This document shows, one piece after another, positions 44,217-53,790 of a stretch of DNA of 64,000 nucleotides; position 1 is the first letter of the stretch, and each line of letters starts with the position of its first letter. The position numbers and the translations under genes are program-made. A model generated the notes under the pieces. The model was not told the DNA's origin and did not search any database. It worked only from the letters and a program-made list of their open reading frames with translations. This DNA is from Tillus elongatus (taxonomy: Eukaryota > Arthropoda > Insecta > Coleoptera > Cleridae), in the NCBI GenBank assembly GCA_964006375.1, contig OZ023270.1, positions 51,284,120 through 51,348,119 on the forward strand, given 5' to 3'.

Positions 44217-44259
44217 ACCGTAGACCGGTTTCGCTCTCATTAGAGCTCTTCAGTACGGC
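44217..44259 (-). ncRNA. Hammerhead ribozyme (minimal, Penelope-associated type)
   Basis: On the minus strand: core box CTGAAGA (44253-44247); stem II GCTCT-AATG-AGAGC, five perfect pairs; core box GAAA; stem III from the self-complementary ACCGGT; and the cleavage triplet GTC (44225-44223). Flanks GCCGTA and TACGGT pair as stem I (44259-44254 with 44222-44217). All invariant positions of the hammerhead core are met. A stem III without a loop favours activity as a dimer, as described for ribozymes in Penelope-like elements. A GIY-YIG fragment on the same strand lies about 240 bp upstream. Confidence 0.8.
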
Positions 44260-44484
44260 ATACTGATTGTAGCAAAAATGCACCAAAAGTAATACGGCTA
44301 TCGTATAGCCAGTCTTAAAATACTCAGTAAGTGGTGGACGTGCCGCCACCTAGTTGCGGAACCAAGTAGTATGCTGTCACGCCAGCTCCAAATAACACAA
44401 AGTGTGAAAAAAATAGAGACTGGATACAGCTAACTAACAATTTAGAAAATGGTCAGCCCTGGCCCATTTCTACCCCAATATAGG

Positions 44485-44592
44485 GACAAAGTATGTAAGA
44501 CTCGATGCATCGTATCTCAGCTGTGCCAAATATTCCCTGAATCTTGTCTCAATGATTCTTTTCATCTGCCCAACGTAGGTATTTAAGGTAGC
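44485..44592 (-). pseudogene. Penelope-like GIY-YIG endonuclease fragment
   Basis: On the minus strand TYVGQMKRIIETRFREYLAQ and LRYDAS match the second half of the GIY-YIG motif region (the YVGQT..I..R..EH pattern). The first part (GIY) and the C-terminus are lost. Same strand as the ribozyme. Confidence 0.65.
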
Positions 44593-44639
44593 CGACATTT
44601 ATCTTTCGTATTACCTATAAAATTATTTAAGTTAATCTT

Positions 44640-45290
44640 TGTCAAAAAAGTTAGCTGAAAATCTATTTTCTTAGAAATACTCTCGAGACAGCTTGTGATA
44701 CGCGGTTCAAAAGGTAGGAAAACAATTTTTTCTCTGTATTACCTTTCCTGAATGTACAGCAATGGGGAACCCACTCTCGCCATTCATTGCGGACCTTTTC
44801 ATGAGTATATTTGAAACGGAGTTAGAAAATGAAAGTGAGTATTTTTCTGGAATATATTTTCGTTATGTAGACGAAATTTTTTCAGTATTTGAGACAGATA
44901 TATGCAAAATAGAAGATTTTATTAAAAGACTGAACTATCAATTTGATTCAATAAAATTTACTCACGAATTAGAAGTTAACAGTAAACTTCATTTTCTAGA
45001 TATACTAGCTATTAAAAATAATGACTCTCTTGAAATAGATGTCCACAGGAAGCTAACTACCACTCTAAGTTATATTCCAAATGACTCATATCATATACGT
45101 TCGTACAAAAAAGGCCGGTTTAAATTTCTTAGTAAATAGATAAATAAAATGTCCCTTGAGTAAAAGTAGATATAGTAGAAAATTAGAGTACATTAAAAAC
45201 GTGGCTACACAGAACAAAGAAGATGTTAGCAGAATCCACGACATTCAGAAAATATAAAATATAGAAAAAATTGTTTCCCTACGTTTGAAC
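44640..45290 (+). pseudogene. Penelope-like reverse transcriptase fragment
   Basis: The frame open at 44762-45139 carries MGNPLSPFIADLFMSIFE (motif B region), YFRYVDEIFSVF (motif C as YVDE, 44864-44875, second Asp lost), FIKRLNYQFDSIKFTHELE, LHFLDILAI and VHRKLTTTLSYIPNDSYH. This is the usual order in Penelope-like RT. Beyond the stop, remnants such as KLEYIKNVATQNKEDVS reach about 45290. The N-terminal half of the RT is missing. Confidence 0.8.
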
Positions 45291-45329
45291 GGCGTATCAC
45301 ACGGGGTCTAAAGAGCATTTTTAAAATAA

Positions 45330-46543
45330 AGTCTGGACGTAGCAACTGCGTTATGGAAGTGAATTTTCATTAAAATGTTTTCAATAGCCAATGTGTCTCT
45401 CTAATGCAAGCAGGCATCAATCTGGTTACCGGTATAATCTATATAGTAGAAACAAGGTACTATTTTATCAAAATTACTTACTGTTTGAAAATGTGCATGT
45501 ATTCCGAAAATAAACTTTAAATGTTTCCGAAAAAACTGGTTTCCTAGCCAACCAACCTTAGGTTAATAGCAAATTGAGTTATTGAGATTGAAAGGATTTA
45601 GTGAAAATTTGCTATCAAACGTGGATCATATTTCGATAAAAAAATGCAAAAATGTAATAATATAAGGGTGTCCGAAAAAACAATTGTAGCGATCACCAAC
45701 GACTTATAGACCACCTGTGATTTTCAAAATATTTGTATATAAGATGCAGCTTAAAACACCCCATAATTAACGTATACAGTTTTTTCTCGTATCTTGTATA
45801 ATAACAATTATATTGAGCTTTACCGTAGAAATGCGTCACCTTGCAAACAGATAAAAACAGATAAAAACTGAACGTAAACCCGGATATGGATTCTAGGGGA
45901 CTTAGTTTGGGCTCATTTGAAGAAATCTTTTTAAAATTGAAAAGTCACGGTTTCCTCGTTAACCAATTTTTTCTACGAAAATTAGCTAAAAATTATAGAC
46001 CGTCACACCATAAGCTTAACTAAACCTACAGCCAAAGAATCATGGAAAAGGACTATTTGAAATGAATTTTCTGTAAATATTTGAAGAACAATGGCGGTTG
46101 AAGCTGAAACTTAAGGGTTCGGAGAATACTCTTCTTGCGATATTTTCTTTACATAATCCGTATTTGTTTCAGGTTCTTTGCCTAAATGTTCCGAATTTTG
46201 ACGTTTCCAATCACGACTTTGGCGTTTTGAGGAGAACCCCAATTTTTTTTCTTTAAATGTCTATAACTTTTTTATCTTTTAACTTACATATCCACATTTT
46301 AGTAGGGTCACTATTTATAATACAAACACGCGTACCAAATTTGGTCGCCTTTGCTTTGTTATCTGCGGAGATATAATTTTTTTCCGAAAGAAAACACAAC
46401 ACTTTCCGGAAAAACCCGGACCGATTTTCCTGGCTAACAAACTTATCCAAGCCACTTGCAAAGGGAAGGTACTCATCAAATTTGACCAAAATTGGCCCAT
46501 TATTTTTTGAGTCATCTGTGTGATTATATATATATCTGATCTG

Positions 46544-46545
<2 letters not shown>
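45330..46545 (-). repeat. Interspersed repeat family Z, copy 2 (long version)
   Basis: The minus strand starts at the (TA)n tract (46545), runs through GACTCAAAAAATAATGGGCC, GAGTACCTTCCC, CCAGGAAAATCGGTCCGG and CCAAATTTGGTACGCG, and ends with GAAAATTCACTTCC and ACGCAGTTGCTACGTCC near 45340. The interior contains one copy of repeat Y (45890-46000). It separates the RT and GIY-YIG parts of a Penelope-like element. Confidence 0.55.

Positions 46546-46547
<2 letters not shown>

Positions 46548-46623
<76 letters not shown>
46548..46623. repeat. (TA)n microsatellite
   Basis: About 38 TA units with family Z on its left and repeat Y on its right. Confidence 0.95.
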
Positions 46624-46626
<3 letters not shown>

Positions 46627-46745
46627 GGGTTTTAGGGCTCCTAGTTTGCGGTCATTTGAAGAAATTTTTTCAAAATTCAAAAATCGGGATCTCCTCAGTA
46701 GTGAATTTTTTTAAAGAAAATCCACAAAAAGCCGATTTGCAGCTA
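46624..46745 (+). repeat. Repeat Y, copy next to (TA)n
   Basis: A 100-120 bp sequence around TAGTTTGCGGTCATTTGAAG, similar to 45890-46000 and 48535-48640. Two of the three copies lie just after a (TA)n tract. Confidence 0.6.
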
Positions 46746-46769
46746 ACTTTTTCGATAAAAATAATTTAA

Positions 46770-47110
46770 AAAGTTTGTTAGGTAAGACGAAAGATAAAGA
46801 TAAAACCACTGAAATGTCGGGTATATATGAAATAAGTTGTAAAGATTGTAATCTTTGTTGGACAGACTAAAAAAACCATTGAGACCAGGTTCTGCGAACA
46901 TCTGGCACAGTTGAGATACGGTAGTCTAGACAAGTCATGCGTGACACAACATATTTGGGATAATAACCACCACATAGATAAGAAATCTGAAACTTATTAA
47001 AATGTTTGACAACCAGCGAAGCTGGATGCGTACGAGACGAATTATATTTCTAAGGCAATAAAAAACAAAAGTTCCTTAAACCGAGCGTCGCGATTGATTT
47101 ATAGCCCTTT
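46770..47110 (+). pseudogene. Penelope-like GIY-YIG endonuclease
   Basis: SGIYEISCKDCN (GIY motif), then after a frame slip GQTKK-like TKKTIETRFCEHLAQLRYGS (catalytic Arg and Glu-His), SCVTQHIWDNNHHIDKKSE, and PAKLDAYETNYISKAIKNKS (the conserved Glu region), ending near 47110. It follows the layout of the C-terminal domain of Penelope-like elements and probably belonged with the RT at 44.6-45.3 kb before family Z was inserted. Confidence 0.75.
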
Positions 47111-47310
47111 GTTTACACTCTGTCTTTGATATAGAAAATATTCCGAAACTTGGCAGGTAAAGTTATAACGGAAGTCCAAAAACCTCGTCCGGTAATTAAA
47201 GTAAAATACACAGAAAATTTGCCTGCGGTTTCATCTCTCTCTCGATATCGGTCTTTACCTCAAACTCAGTATAAAAGGTGATGTTTAGTTGTAAGTAGTT
47301 TATAATTTTT

Positions 47311-47352
47311 CATTCTCTGATAACGCTTTGTTAGTGAAACGATCGCCAGGTC
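47311..47352 (+). ncRNA. Hammerhead-like core (degenerate), inverted partner of 42554-42600
   Basis: CTGATAA (47317-47323), GAAAC (47336-47340) and GATCGCC are a mutated version of the minus-strand motif at 42.55 kb. The flanks are also shared (GGTCTTTAAAAA, CACCACAACAC), so about 100 bp is inverted between the two ends of the Penelope-like region. Two core positions are changed, so activity is unlikely. Confidence 0.35.
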
Positions 47353-47409
47353 TTTAAAAAGCTGTGTTGTGGTGACTTGGGTTCTACAGGCGTACTTAAC
47401 AATTTCTAG

Positions 47410-48110
47410 TAACTTCGTTAATATGGGCAATATACTGATTATCTGCAGTTGATTTAGCTACGTCGGATCTGTTACTTTGGGAAACTGTAACCCGATGGCA
47501 CATTTCCAGACTTTTGGGAAGCAACCTTCCACAATACGCAAGTTAATTACGTATGTTATGGAGCCAACTATACAGCTGATACAAAGCCTAATCATTGTAA
47601 TGCTCAATCCATCACCCCCAATTGCAGTAGCTTTGATGGCATTTATGTGCTGGAACACCGTTTGATCATCGGCCAAAAAACCTGAAACTTCCCCACCACT
47701 AAACGCCACGTAAAATGCATACACATTGATGCTGTTGTTCATAGAATCCTGATTTAAGCTATTGTTCATAAAGTGATTGGCAACTTTGTGGGGATCCTTT
47801 AGAGCTTCAGGTAGTGTTGATTTGTTTTGGTGCCTATATTTAGACCTTCCACTTCTTTATAAATAGGCTTTCTATCCCCAGACTTCATGTTTTCAGACAT
47901 ATAGGCTTTTTTCTCCGTTTTGACTGTTACAGTCGCCGCATTTCGCAATCCCTTATAATAGTCCCAGGTCGCCTGACACAGATTCGTTTTAAGCCTTGAT
48001 TTAGCTCTGTCTAAATTTCATCAGTAGGCGGGTGTCATCTGAAATTCAAGGGCGATAACGCTAGGTAACTCTGTATGTTCTAATAGGCCCATGTTTGTTG
48101 TAAAAAAATG
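47410..48110 (-). pseudogene. LINE linker and RT N-terminal fragment
   Basis: On the minus strand the endonuclease-RT linker (LKTNLCQATWDYYKGLRNAA, TVKTEKKAYMSENMKSG, about 48000-47870) is followed, after stops, by VFQHINAIKATAIGGDGLSI, TMIRLCISCIVGSITYVINL and VEGCFPKVWKCAIGLQFPKV (47680-47470). Cut off before motif A. Confidence 0.7.
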
Positions 48111-48458
48111 GCACAGCGTGTGATAAAAATATGGACTTTTTCATCTCTGTCTAATACATGCGTTCCATATTTGATAAACGCAAATCCCTCAAAAACCAAT
48201 CCACATTAAACGCACTGAAATCTCTGCTCGTAATGTAGACACACATACACACACTCACACAAAATTTTACGTCGAATTTAAAACTGCAATTATATTTATA
48301 TGGGTCGATAAAAAAAAGTTAATGTCACCTCCGGTTCAACCGGAAGTTACAGCGCATTGAAAGTATTATGGAAAAATAGATTGTATCGTATTATAGCTGC
48401 AACCAAAATTTCAGGTTTATGTCTGTCCTATTTCCTTATAAACCTCTAATGAATCAGT
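48111..48458. other. Intron; probable DNA-transposon 3' portion
   Basis: Contains (CA)n-like DNA at 48241-48260 and an inverted CCGGTTCAACCGG at about 48332. It leads into the transposon-like terminus at 48459. Confidence 0.4.
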
Positions 48459-48471
48459 TAGATGAATCATC

Positions 48472-48508
<37 letters not shown>
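48459..48508. repeat. Transposon-like terminus joined to (TA)n
   Basis: GATGAATCATCCTG runs straight into about 17 TA units. It matches the end of transposon copy B at 18909-18922 (TATGAATCACCCTG), which also runs into (TA)n. Repeat Y follows at about 48535. Confidence 0.6.
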
Positions 48509-48512
<4 letters not shown>

Positions 48513-48761
48513 TATAAACATTCAAACCGACATTGGCTTTGGGTTCTAGACTTCATAATTTGCGCTCATTTGAAGAAATGTCTCTCCATCGATACCTCTC
48601 TATTAGCGAATTTTTAATGAAAATTCGCTAAAGTATTTTTTAAAGGCACAAATGTGCGTGGACGTACAAAAAAGGTAAAAGCCTCTGGTTGATAATTTTG
48701 ATTTAAAAGCATCCCGGAACACCGTCATTAACAAAGTAGAAAACAGGTCGTATAGACTTAC

Positions 48762-48992
48762 CTGTGAAAAGAGTATCGGTATCTCTTATCATCAACTGGC
48801 ACAAAATCCATCATAAGCATGTACTCAGTATGGAGTTGTAGACCACAAAGTTTCACCTGAAAGGTAGGAAACATTCTCCTTCCTGCCTTAGTCACTATCA
48901 TTTCTGTTCCAAGTGAGTGAAATTCATCCCATAAATGCTTCATCTCTAATATAGCTCCAGCGTTTACTAAAGCCGGTGTTACTGGATTCAGA
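48762..48992 (-). CDS. org-1: T-box factor (Tbx1/org-1 type), exon encoding the start of the T-box
   Basis: A 231-bp exon with acceptor CTTCCTGTATGTTACAG and donor GTAAGT after TTTTCACAG. One base of a split codon is followed by [59 protein letters not shown] and [17 protein letters not shown] plus [17 protein letters not shown] and [12 protein letters not shown] are invariant T-box blocks. The lead-in LEMK.LWDEF is a Tbx1-group signature. The product should be a nuclear, sequence-specific DNA-binding regulator; Drosophila org-1 acts in visceral and alary muscle specification. The upstream exon(s) for the N-terminus were not found. Confidence 0.96.
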
Positions 48993-49418
48993 CTGTAACA
49001 TACAGGAAGTTTAGGATAATTAAATAAAGTGCATTTATTTGAAAATATACTATTACGTATATAGAATAATAATAAAAAATTTATTTCAATCAATCAATCA
49101 CTTTACAATGTACAACAATATGACTTAATCAAACTATATAACCCATGATAAATAGAAAATCACTCCCACAGAGGTACCATCACCAGTACGTGGGATCTCA
49201 ACATATTTTCCACCAACATCTTTACTGTACAATTAAGCCACTTCTCAGCCGTGAATAAAAGCCGCACAAAAAATTTCAATCCATCACACTTAAATCAAAA
49301 ACTTCATTTCCTGAAACCACACATGCACACCAAAATAAACTCTCTTTCCATTCACTCTTCAAACCTTTCTCCCTCTCTTCTCTATTTCCCTCTCTCATTT
49401 TCATTTTCTCTCCCCTCA

Positions 49419-49457
<39 letters not shown>

Positions 49458-49620
49458 ACCTTTCACACATACACATCCACCAAGTTCACAATCTATATTA
49501 ACAGGATCGTAGAAAAACAATAAAAGTCGCACTAAAATGATCATATCTCCATTTGTATATTTTCCTTCTTTCTTCATCCACTGTTCTTCGCCACTACAAC
49601 TTCAGACTAATTAACTCATG
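48993..49620. other. Intron/upstream region; (CT)n at about 49416-49456
   Basis: Pyrimidine-rich on the plus strand, with about 20 CT units. The Ser/Leu-rich open frame over it is a product of the simple repeat. No T-box upstream exon was recognised. Confidence 0.5.
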
Positions 49621-50670
49621 CAATTTCATTGGATATTTAACTAACCATCTTTTCAACTTGACCCTAAATCTTATAAAAACCAATGACCTGATGTCATGAG
49701 ACAAATGACCATATAACCTAGGAGTTTATCAGCCTTTGCGACTTTAAAAGTTACCCTTTCCTTATATCTCGTGCAGTACTTATGCTCAATATCTGTCACA
49801 ATTTGTGGATTCTTATGTATCCATAGCAAGATGTTTTTTGCGTAGAGTTGACGTAAATTCATTATTTTACTTCCAACAGATCAGTTGGATAATTTAATTG
49901 TTTACTATATATTATCTTAAGAAATGTCTTTTGTGTAACTTCTAGGCTCTTCATCTGTGAATCCAGAGCTCCACCCCACCCTACATTATCATACTGTATA
50001 AGGGATTCGATCAGCGCATAGTACAGATTTCTTATAACACCCGAATCAAAAATTCCCTTTAATTGTCTAAACATAAACAATAGACTTCGAAGCTTCGAGA
50101 TCAATTCCTTTATTTGACTATCTCATCTTAAATGTGAGTCTATCTTTATTCCCAAATATTTTATACTACCGGCGGATTCAATTTCAATGTCTAATTCTGG
50201 TCTCAATCAATTTATCGAATGCCGGCAACGTGGATGCACCACAGGAGAACGGAACGAACTTTCTTTTCTTAAAATTTATGTTGAGAAGATTTTCATTAAA
50301 CCAGCCTGTAATCAGCAACAAGTCATTCTCGATATCCTGCCGTAGAGTATCCCATGAATCCGATTTATAAATTATGTAGTATCATCTGCGAAGGCCACTA
50401 CATATCCTACTGATGGCAGCAGAAGTAAGCTATTTAAGTAAATAGTGAAAAGTAATGGGCCAAGTATGGTACCCTGAGGTACACCACAGTGCCAATAATT
50501 TGTGGTACACTGTATTTATCCTCCACCTTAGTTATCTGTACCCTATCCGTCAAGTAGCTCCTCATCAGAGAGAATGCACCTCTGAAACTCATGTCTTCCA
50601 AAACCGTCAGCAGCCTGTCGTGGTTGATACTACCAAATGCTTTAGCCACATCTAAAAGGACTCCTATTTA
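49621..50670 (-). pseudogene. LINE reverse transcriptase fragment (palm to C-terminus)
   Basis: On the minus strand: VAKAFGSINHDRLLTVLEDM (motif A with the catalytic Asp changed to Gly, near 50635), the motif B region with a frame slip, VGYVVAFADDTT (motif C intact, about 50415-50378), LLNINFKKTKFVPFS, GSIKYLGIKIDSHLR and ISKLRSLLFMFRQLKGIFDS. ALIESLIQYDNVGWGGA then leads to the conserved NLRQLYAKNILLW end. At least five stops or slips. It belongs with the LINEs that have no RNase H. Confidence 0.8.
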
Positions 50671-50689
50671 CTTAAAAAAATAAACTAGT

Positions 50690-50882
50690 AGTTTTTTGTG
50701 TAGACATATGATGCGAGTAATTCGGAATGTAACGTAGAGTAGTGGTTTTCTTTCTGTGGACATCCAACTCAAGAATCATTTTTAATAACTAATACATCTA
50801 GAAAACATAGTTTATTAATAATTTCCAATTCTTTAGTAAATTTTATGGAGTCAAATTGACTATTCAATCTGTCAATGGTACA
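50690..50882 (-). pseudogene. Penelope-like RT fragment, inverted part
   Basis: On the minus strand INRL-like RLNSQFDSIKFTKELE, IINKLCFLDVLVIKND and, after a slip, DVHRKKTTTLRYIP are the RT C-terminal block, matching 44920-45090. It lies head-to-head with the GIY-YIG fragment that follows on the plus strand. Confidence 0.7.
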
Positions 50883-51122
50883 GCTGAGATATGGTACTGG
50901 AGGCAAGTCATGTGTGGCACAGCATGTTTGGCATAATAATTACCACATAAATAAAGAAAACCTTAAGCTTTTTAAAAATGTTAGGCAACCGGGGAAATTA
51001 GAAAATTAGACGCCTACGAGAGTATTTATATATCTAAGGCCATAAACAAGAAAGTTTGTTTGAACCGAGCTCTGTCACTTCTTTGTAGTTCACTGGAGTG
51101 CACTGTCTTTTTGATATAAAAA
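50876..51122 (+). pseudogene. Penelope-like GIY-YIG fragment
   Basis: QLRYGTGGKSCVAQHVWHNN, YHINKENLKLFKNVRQPGKL and KLDAYESIYISKAINKKVCL match the C-terminal part of the GIY-YIG domain at 46.9-47.1 kb. One small slip near 51005. Confidence 0.7.
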
Positions 51123-51644
51123 ATGCCGAAACTGTGTAGGAGCAAGTATAACGGATTTTTAAGAGATACTTTCAGTAATACAAATTTAAATGTGGGTGGT
51201 TTATTTGTGATTCCTCTCTCCAGGGTGTCGGTGTTTCACCTGGCACGTTATATGGTAATGAACAAAGCTAGACGGCATTTACACAACATGGATACACCTG
51301 AAAAATAGAAGAGGAAGCAATAAAACCAGTGTTGTCCCTAGATCCTGATGCGTTTGATAGTCGTACCAGCTGGGTTTATAAGCTAAAGAAAGCCGACGTT
51401 GGTGCTGAGCTATCCAAGTTTAGTATGTTCTGGTACAGTTGAAGAGAAAAAAACAAGTGTTGGTTCAGTTTTTAAAGGAAAGCCGTTCGTGCCCGAACAC
51501 TTTAACGTTTCAGAATCCTCTGTACTTACAAAACCGTTTGAGAGTACCCTGACGAAACCGGCTGTTAAAATTCCAAATGTATTCTGATGGAACATTCGTT
51601 TTGAGGGTAAGTCTGATCCCAAAATATTCATAAAAAGATGAGAA
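51123..51644. other. Nothing recognised
   Basis: Plus-strand open frames at 51123-51308 and 51399-51587 show no motif. They may be 3' sequence of the Penelope-like element. Confidence 0.35.
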
Positions 51645-51838
51645 GAGATGAGGTCACTATATAACGTGACACCGGCAAACTTGCTCCGTGCCTTACCGTT
51701 GATCTTAGAAGGCAGGTGTGTGCTACGATACCGAAATGATAAGACATCATGGTTAACCTGGAAAGACTATGCGAACAGTTTTAGTTCTATTTTCCCAGGG
51801 ATCATTATATCAACCTGCCAAATCTTACCACAGGCTGT
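51645..51838 (+). pseudogene. Retroelement Gag fragment
   Basis: TPANLLRALPLILEGRCVLR followed by YRNDKTSWLTWKDYANSF resembles the capsid-like stretch (LLRALPLLL.G.A..W.RN....W.SW.DF...F) seen in several insect retroelement Gags. It joins LINE endonuclease sequence at about 51840. Confidence 0.5.
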
Positions 51839-52842
51839 GAGACAGCATCAACACCAATCCCTGTGGTGAGGGCCTACTAGACTACTACTTGGCTACTACA
51901 AACCTAGATACATTAAATAGAGGTATAACGCGAACGTTCGTCAATCGTTTCCGTCAAGAGATGATTGGCATCGCTTTGGCGAGCAAGGAAATTGCATAGG
52001 ACATATCTAATTGGCGGGTGACGGAACACATATAAATGTCTGCTTATTATATGATCAGCTTTGAATTAGATGTGGACCGTGATAGTCCTCCCTCCAGGAG
52101 AAATCCAAGGAAGACCGACTGTGATACCTAAGTAATAAGTCTTGGTGGGTCGCCAAGGAGCACAAATGAGAGAGGACTCTCTATAGAATTATTAGATAGT
52201 GAAGCCGAGGCCTTAGAGGGTAAGATAATGGCAGCCTATGAAGCTGCTTCAACACTCAGGAGGGAACCAGCCGTCAAGGTTCGATGGTGGAATCGATATC
52301 TCGCCGATCTGCGCGGGCGGGCACGAAGGTCCCTAGACCTGAGAATCTAGTGAGGTGGCCCGCGATAAGTTAAAAACTACCAGAAGGGAGTTTAAGAAGG
52401 AACTAGTACGGAGTAAACGAGCCGACTGACGTGCGTACTGTGGGGAAGTTAACTCCTTGCAGGGCACAGTCAGGCTGATAATGGTGCTCAAACAGGAGTC
52501 AGGAAGTTGAATAGGATCCTTTAGGAAACCCGGCGGAAACTGGGCCAACACCATCGAGAAGACCTTGTGCCACCCGCTGAGGTTCACCTTGCTAGCGCTG
52601 AAGCTATAACGGAGGCTGTTGACTCAAGTCGGTGCTCGGTTCCGAATGCCAACTGGCAACTGGCGGAGAAAGTAATCACTGACGGCTCTACAACGTGGGC
52701 GATGAACAAGTTTGCTCCATCCAAGTCCGCAGGCTGCGATGGGATTTTTCCGGCCCAGCTCCAGAAGGTTCTAAAAATAGTGCTTCCCATTATAAGAGAG
52801 GTTTTCCGAGCCAGCTTTGCGTGGGGCTAAGTCTGACACCGG

Positions 52843-52856
52843 ACCAGGGGTGTCTT
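52843..52856. repeat. Target-site duplication, left copy (ACCAGGGGTGTCTT)
   Basis: This 14-mer recurs at 53789-53802. Removing everything between and one copy restores the host LINE's RT frame across the junction (RTRGVFIPKPG). Confidence 0.92.
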
Positions 52857-53788
52857 GGGCAGATTTCTGCTGGTACACTGACGGCTCTAACACCGATCGG
52901 GGGGCAGGTTCCGACGCATATGGGAGCAAAACCGATGGAAGAATATCATCAAGCCTCGGAAAGTGTCCAACCATACACAAGACAGAAGTGTGTGCCATCG
53001 AGATATGTACAAGGGAAATTATACAAAACCGTTGCACACACAAATAGAAAAAAAATTTATTCAGATTCCCCAAGTTGCAATAAAGACACTTGGTTCCTAC
53101 CGTTGCAATTCAAATACGGTATGGAGCTGTAAATATACCCTCAATGAACTAGACAGCTGCCATCAGGTGTCGCTGGTCTGGATACCGGGTCACTTGGACC
53201 TTGATAGAGGATGTAGCAGCCGACGCGCTTGCCAGAGGTGGTGCCCAGTGTGACTTTGTCGGACCAGAACCGGTGCTGGGAATAACATCTTGCACAACAA
53301 AACGCACCTTAAAGACCTAGACAGATAGAAAGACAATCCAGCAATTACAAAATCTGCCAGGATTAGCACACTCTAAGCCCTTCATGAATTGTCTTTCAGA
53401 GTCAAGGGCTAAAAAACTTCTAGAGATAAACAGACAACAACTGAGCACTCTAGTCAGCCTGTATACAGGACACTGCCGCTTGCGTCACCACATGCACCGA
53501 ATTGGTATCGGTCAAGAGACTGAGTGCCGGCTGTGTATGGAGAGTGATGAAACAGCAGAGCATCTACTATGTTCCCGTGCGGCTGCGGACAGGGAAAGAC
53601 ATCTGCTCTTGCACCAAAGGATCTGGGTCAACTTTCGCTCACAAAAATGATCAACCTCTGTAAAAGGCTGAATTTGTTGGGTGAAATATAAGACAATTCG
53701 GCGTGAGCCACAATAGAATTTAAGGTCGCAGTGGAGGGACCGTTATGGGGCACTCACAAGTTAACCTAACCTAACCTAACATAACCTA
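52857..53788 (+). mobile_element. 5'-truncated LINE nested in the host LINE, with CCTAA-repeat tail
   Basis: A 932-bp insertion bounded by 14-bp duplications. It starts inside an RNase H domain and ends in a 3' UTR of about 110 bp and a tail of CCTAA repeats (53762-53788) where poly(A) would normally be. Truncation at the 5' end plus a target duplication is classic target-primed reverse transcription. Confidence 0.9.
52862..53650 (+). pseudogene. LINE RNase H and C-terminal CCHC region (nested copy)
   Basis: RNase H: FCWYTDGSNTDRGAGS (first Asp), HKTEVCAIEIC (Glu), QVAIKTLGSY with the third Asp position changed to Pro (IPQVA), VSLVWIPGH and VAADALARGG (last Asp, after a frame slip). Then FVGPEPVLGIT, INRQQLSTLVSLYTGHCRLR, HHMHRIGIGQETECRLCMES, DETAEHLLCS (CCHC) to the stop at 53650. 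Same architecture as the 6.7-10 kb LINE. Confidence 0.8.
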
Positions 53789-53790
53789 AC
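53762..53790 (+). repeat. (AACCT)n, telomere-like pentamer tail
   Basis: Five to six AACCT units with one AACAT variant. The complement is TTAGG, the common insect telomere repeat. It lies between the LINE 3' UTR and the target duplication, so it is the tail of the inserted copy. Confidence 0.9.

Noticed and set aside
53762..53790. A true telomere or chromosome end
   Set aside because: The repeat is under 30 bp, lies inside a target duplication and is followed by ordinary LINE sequence.
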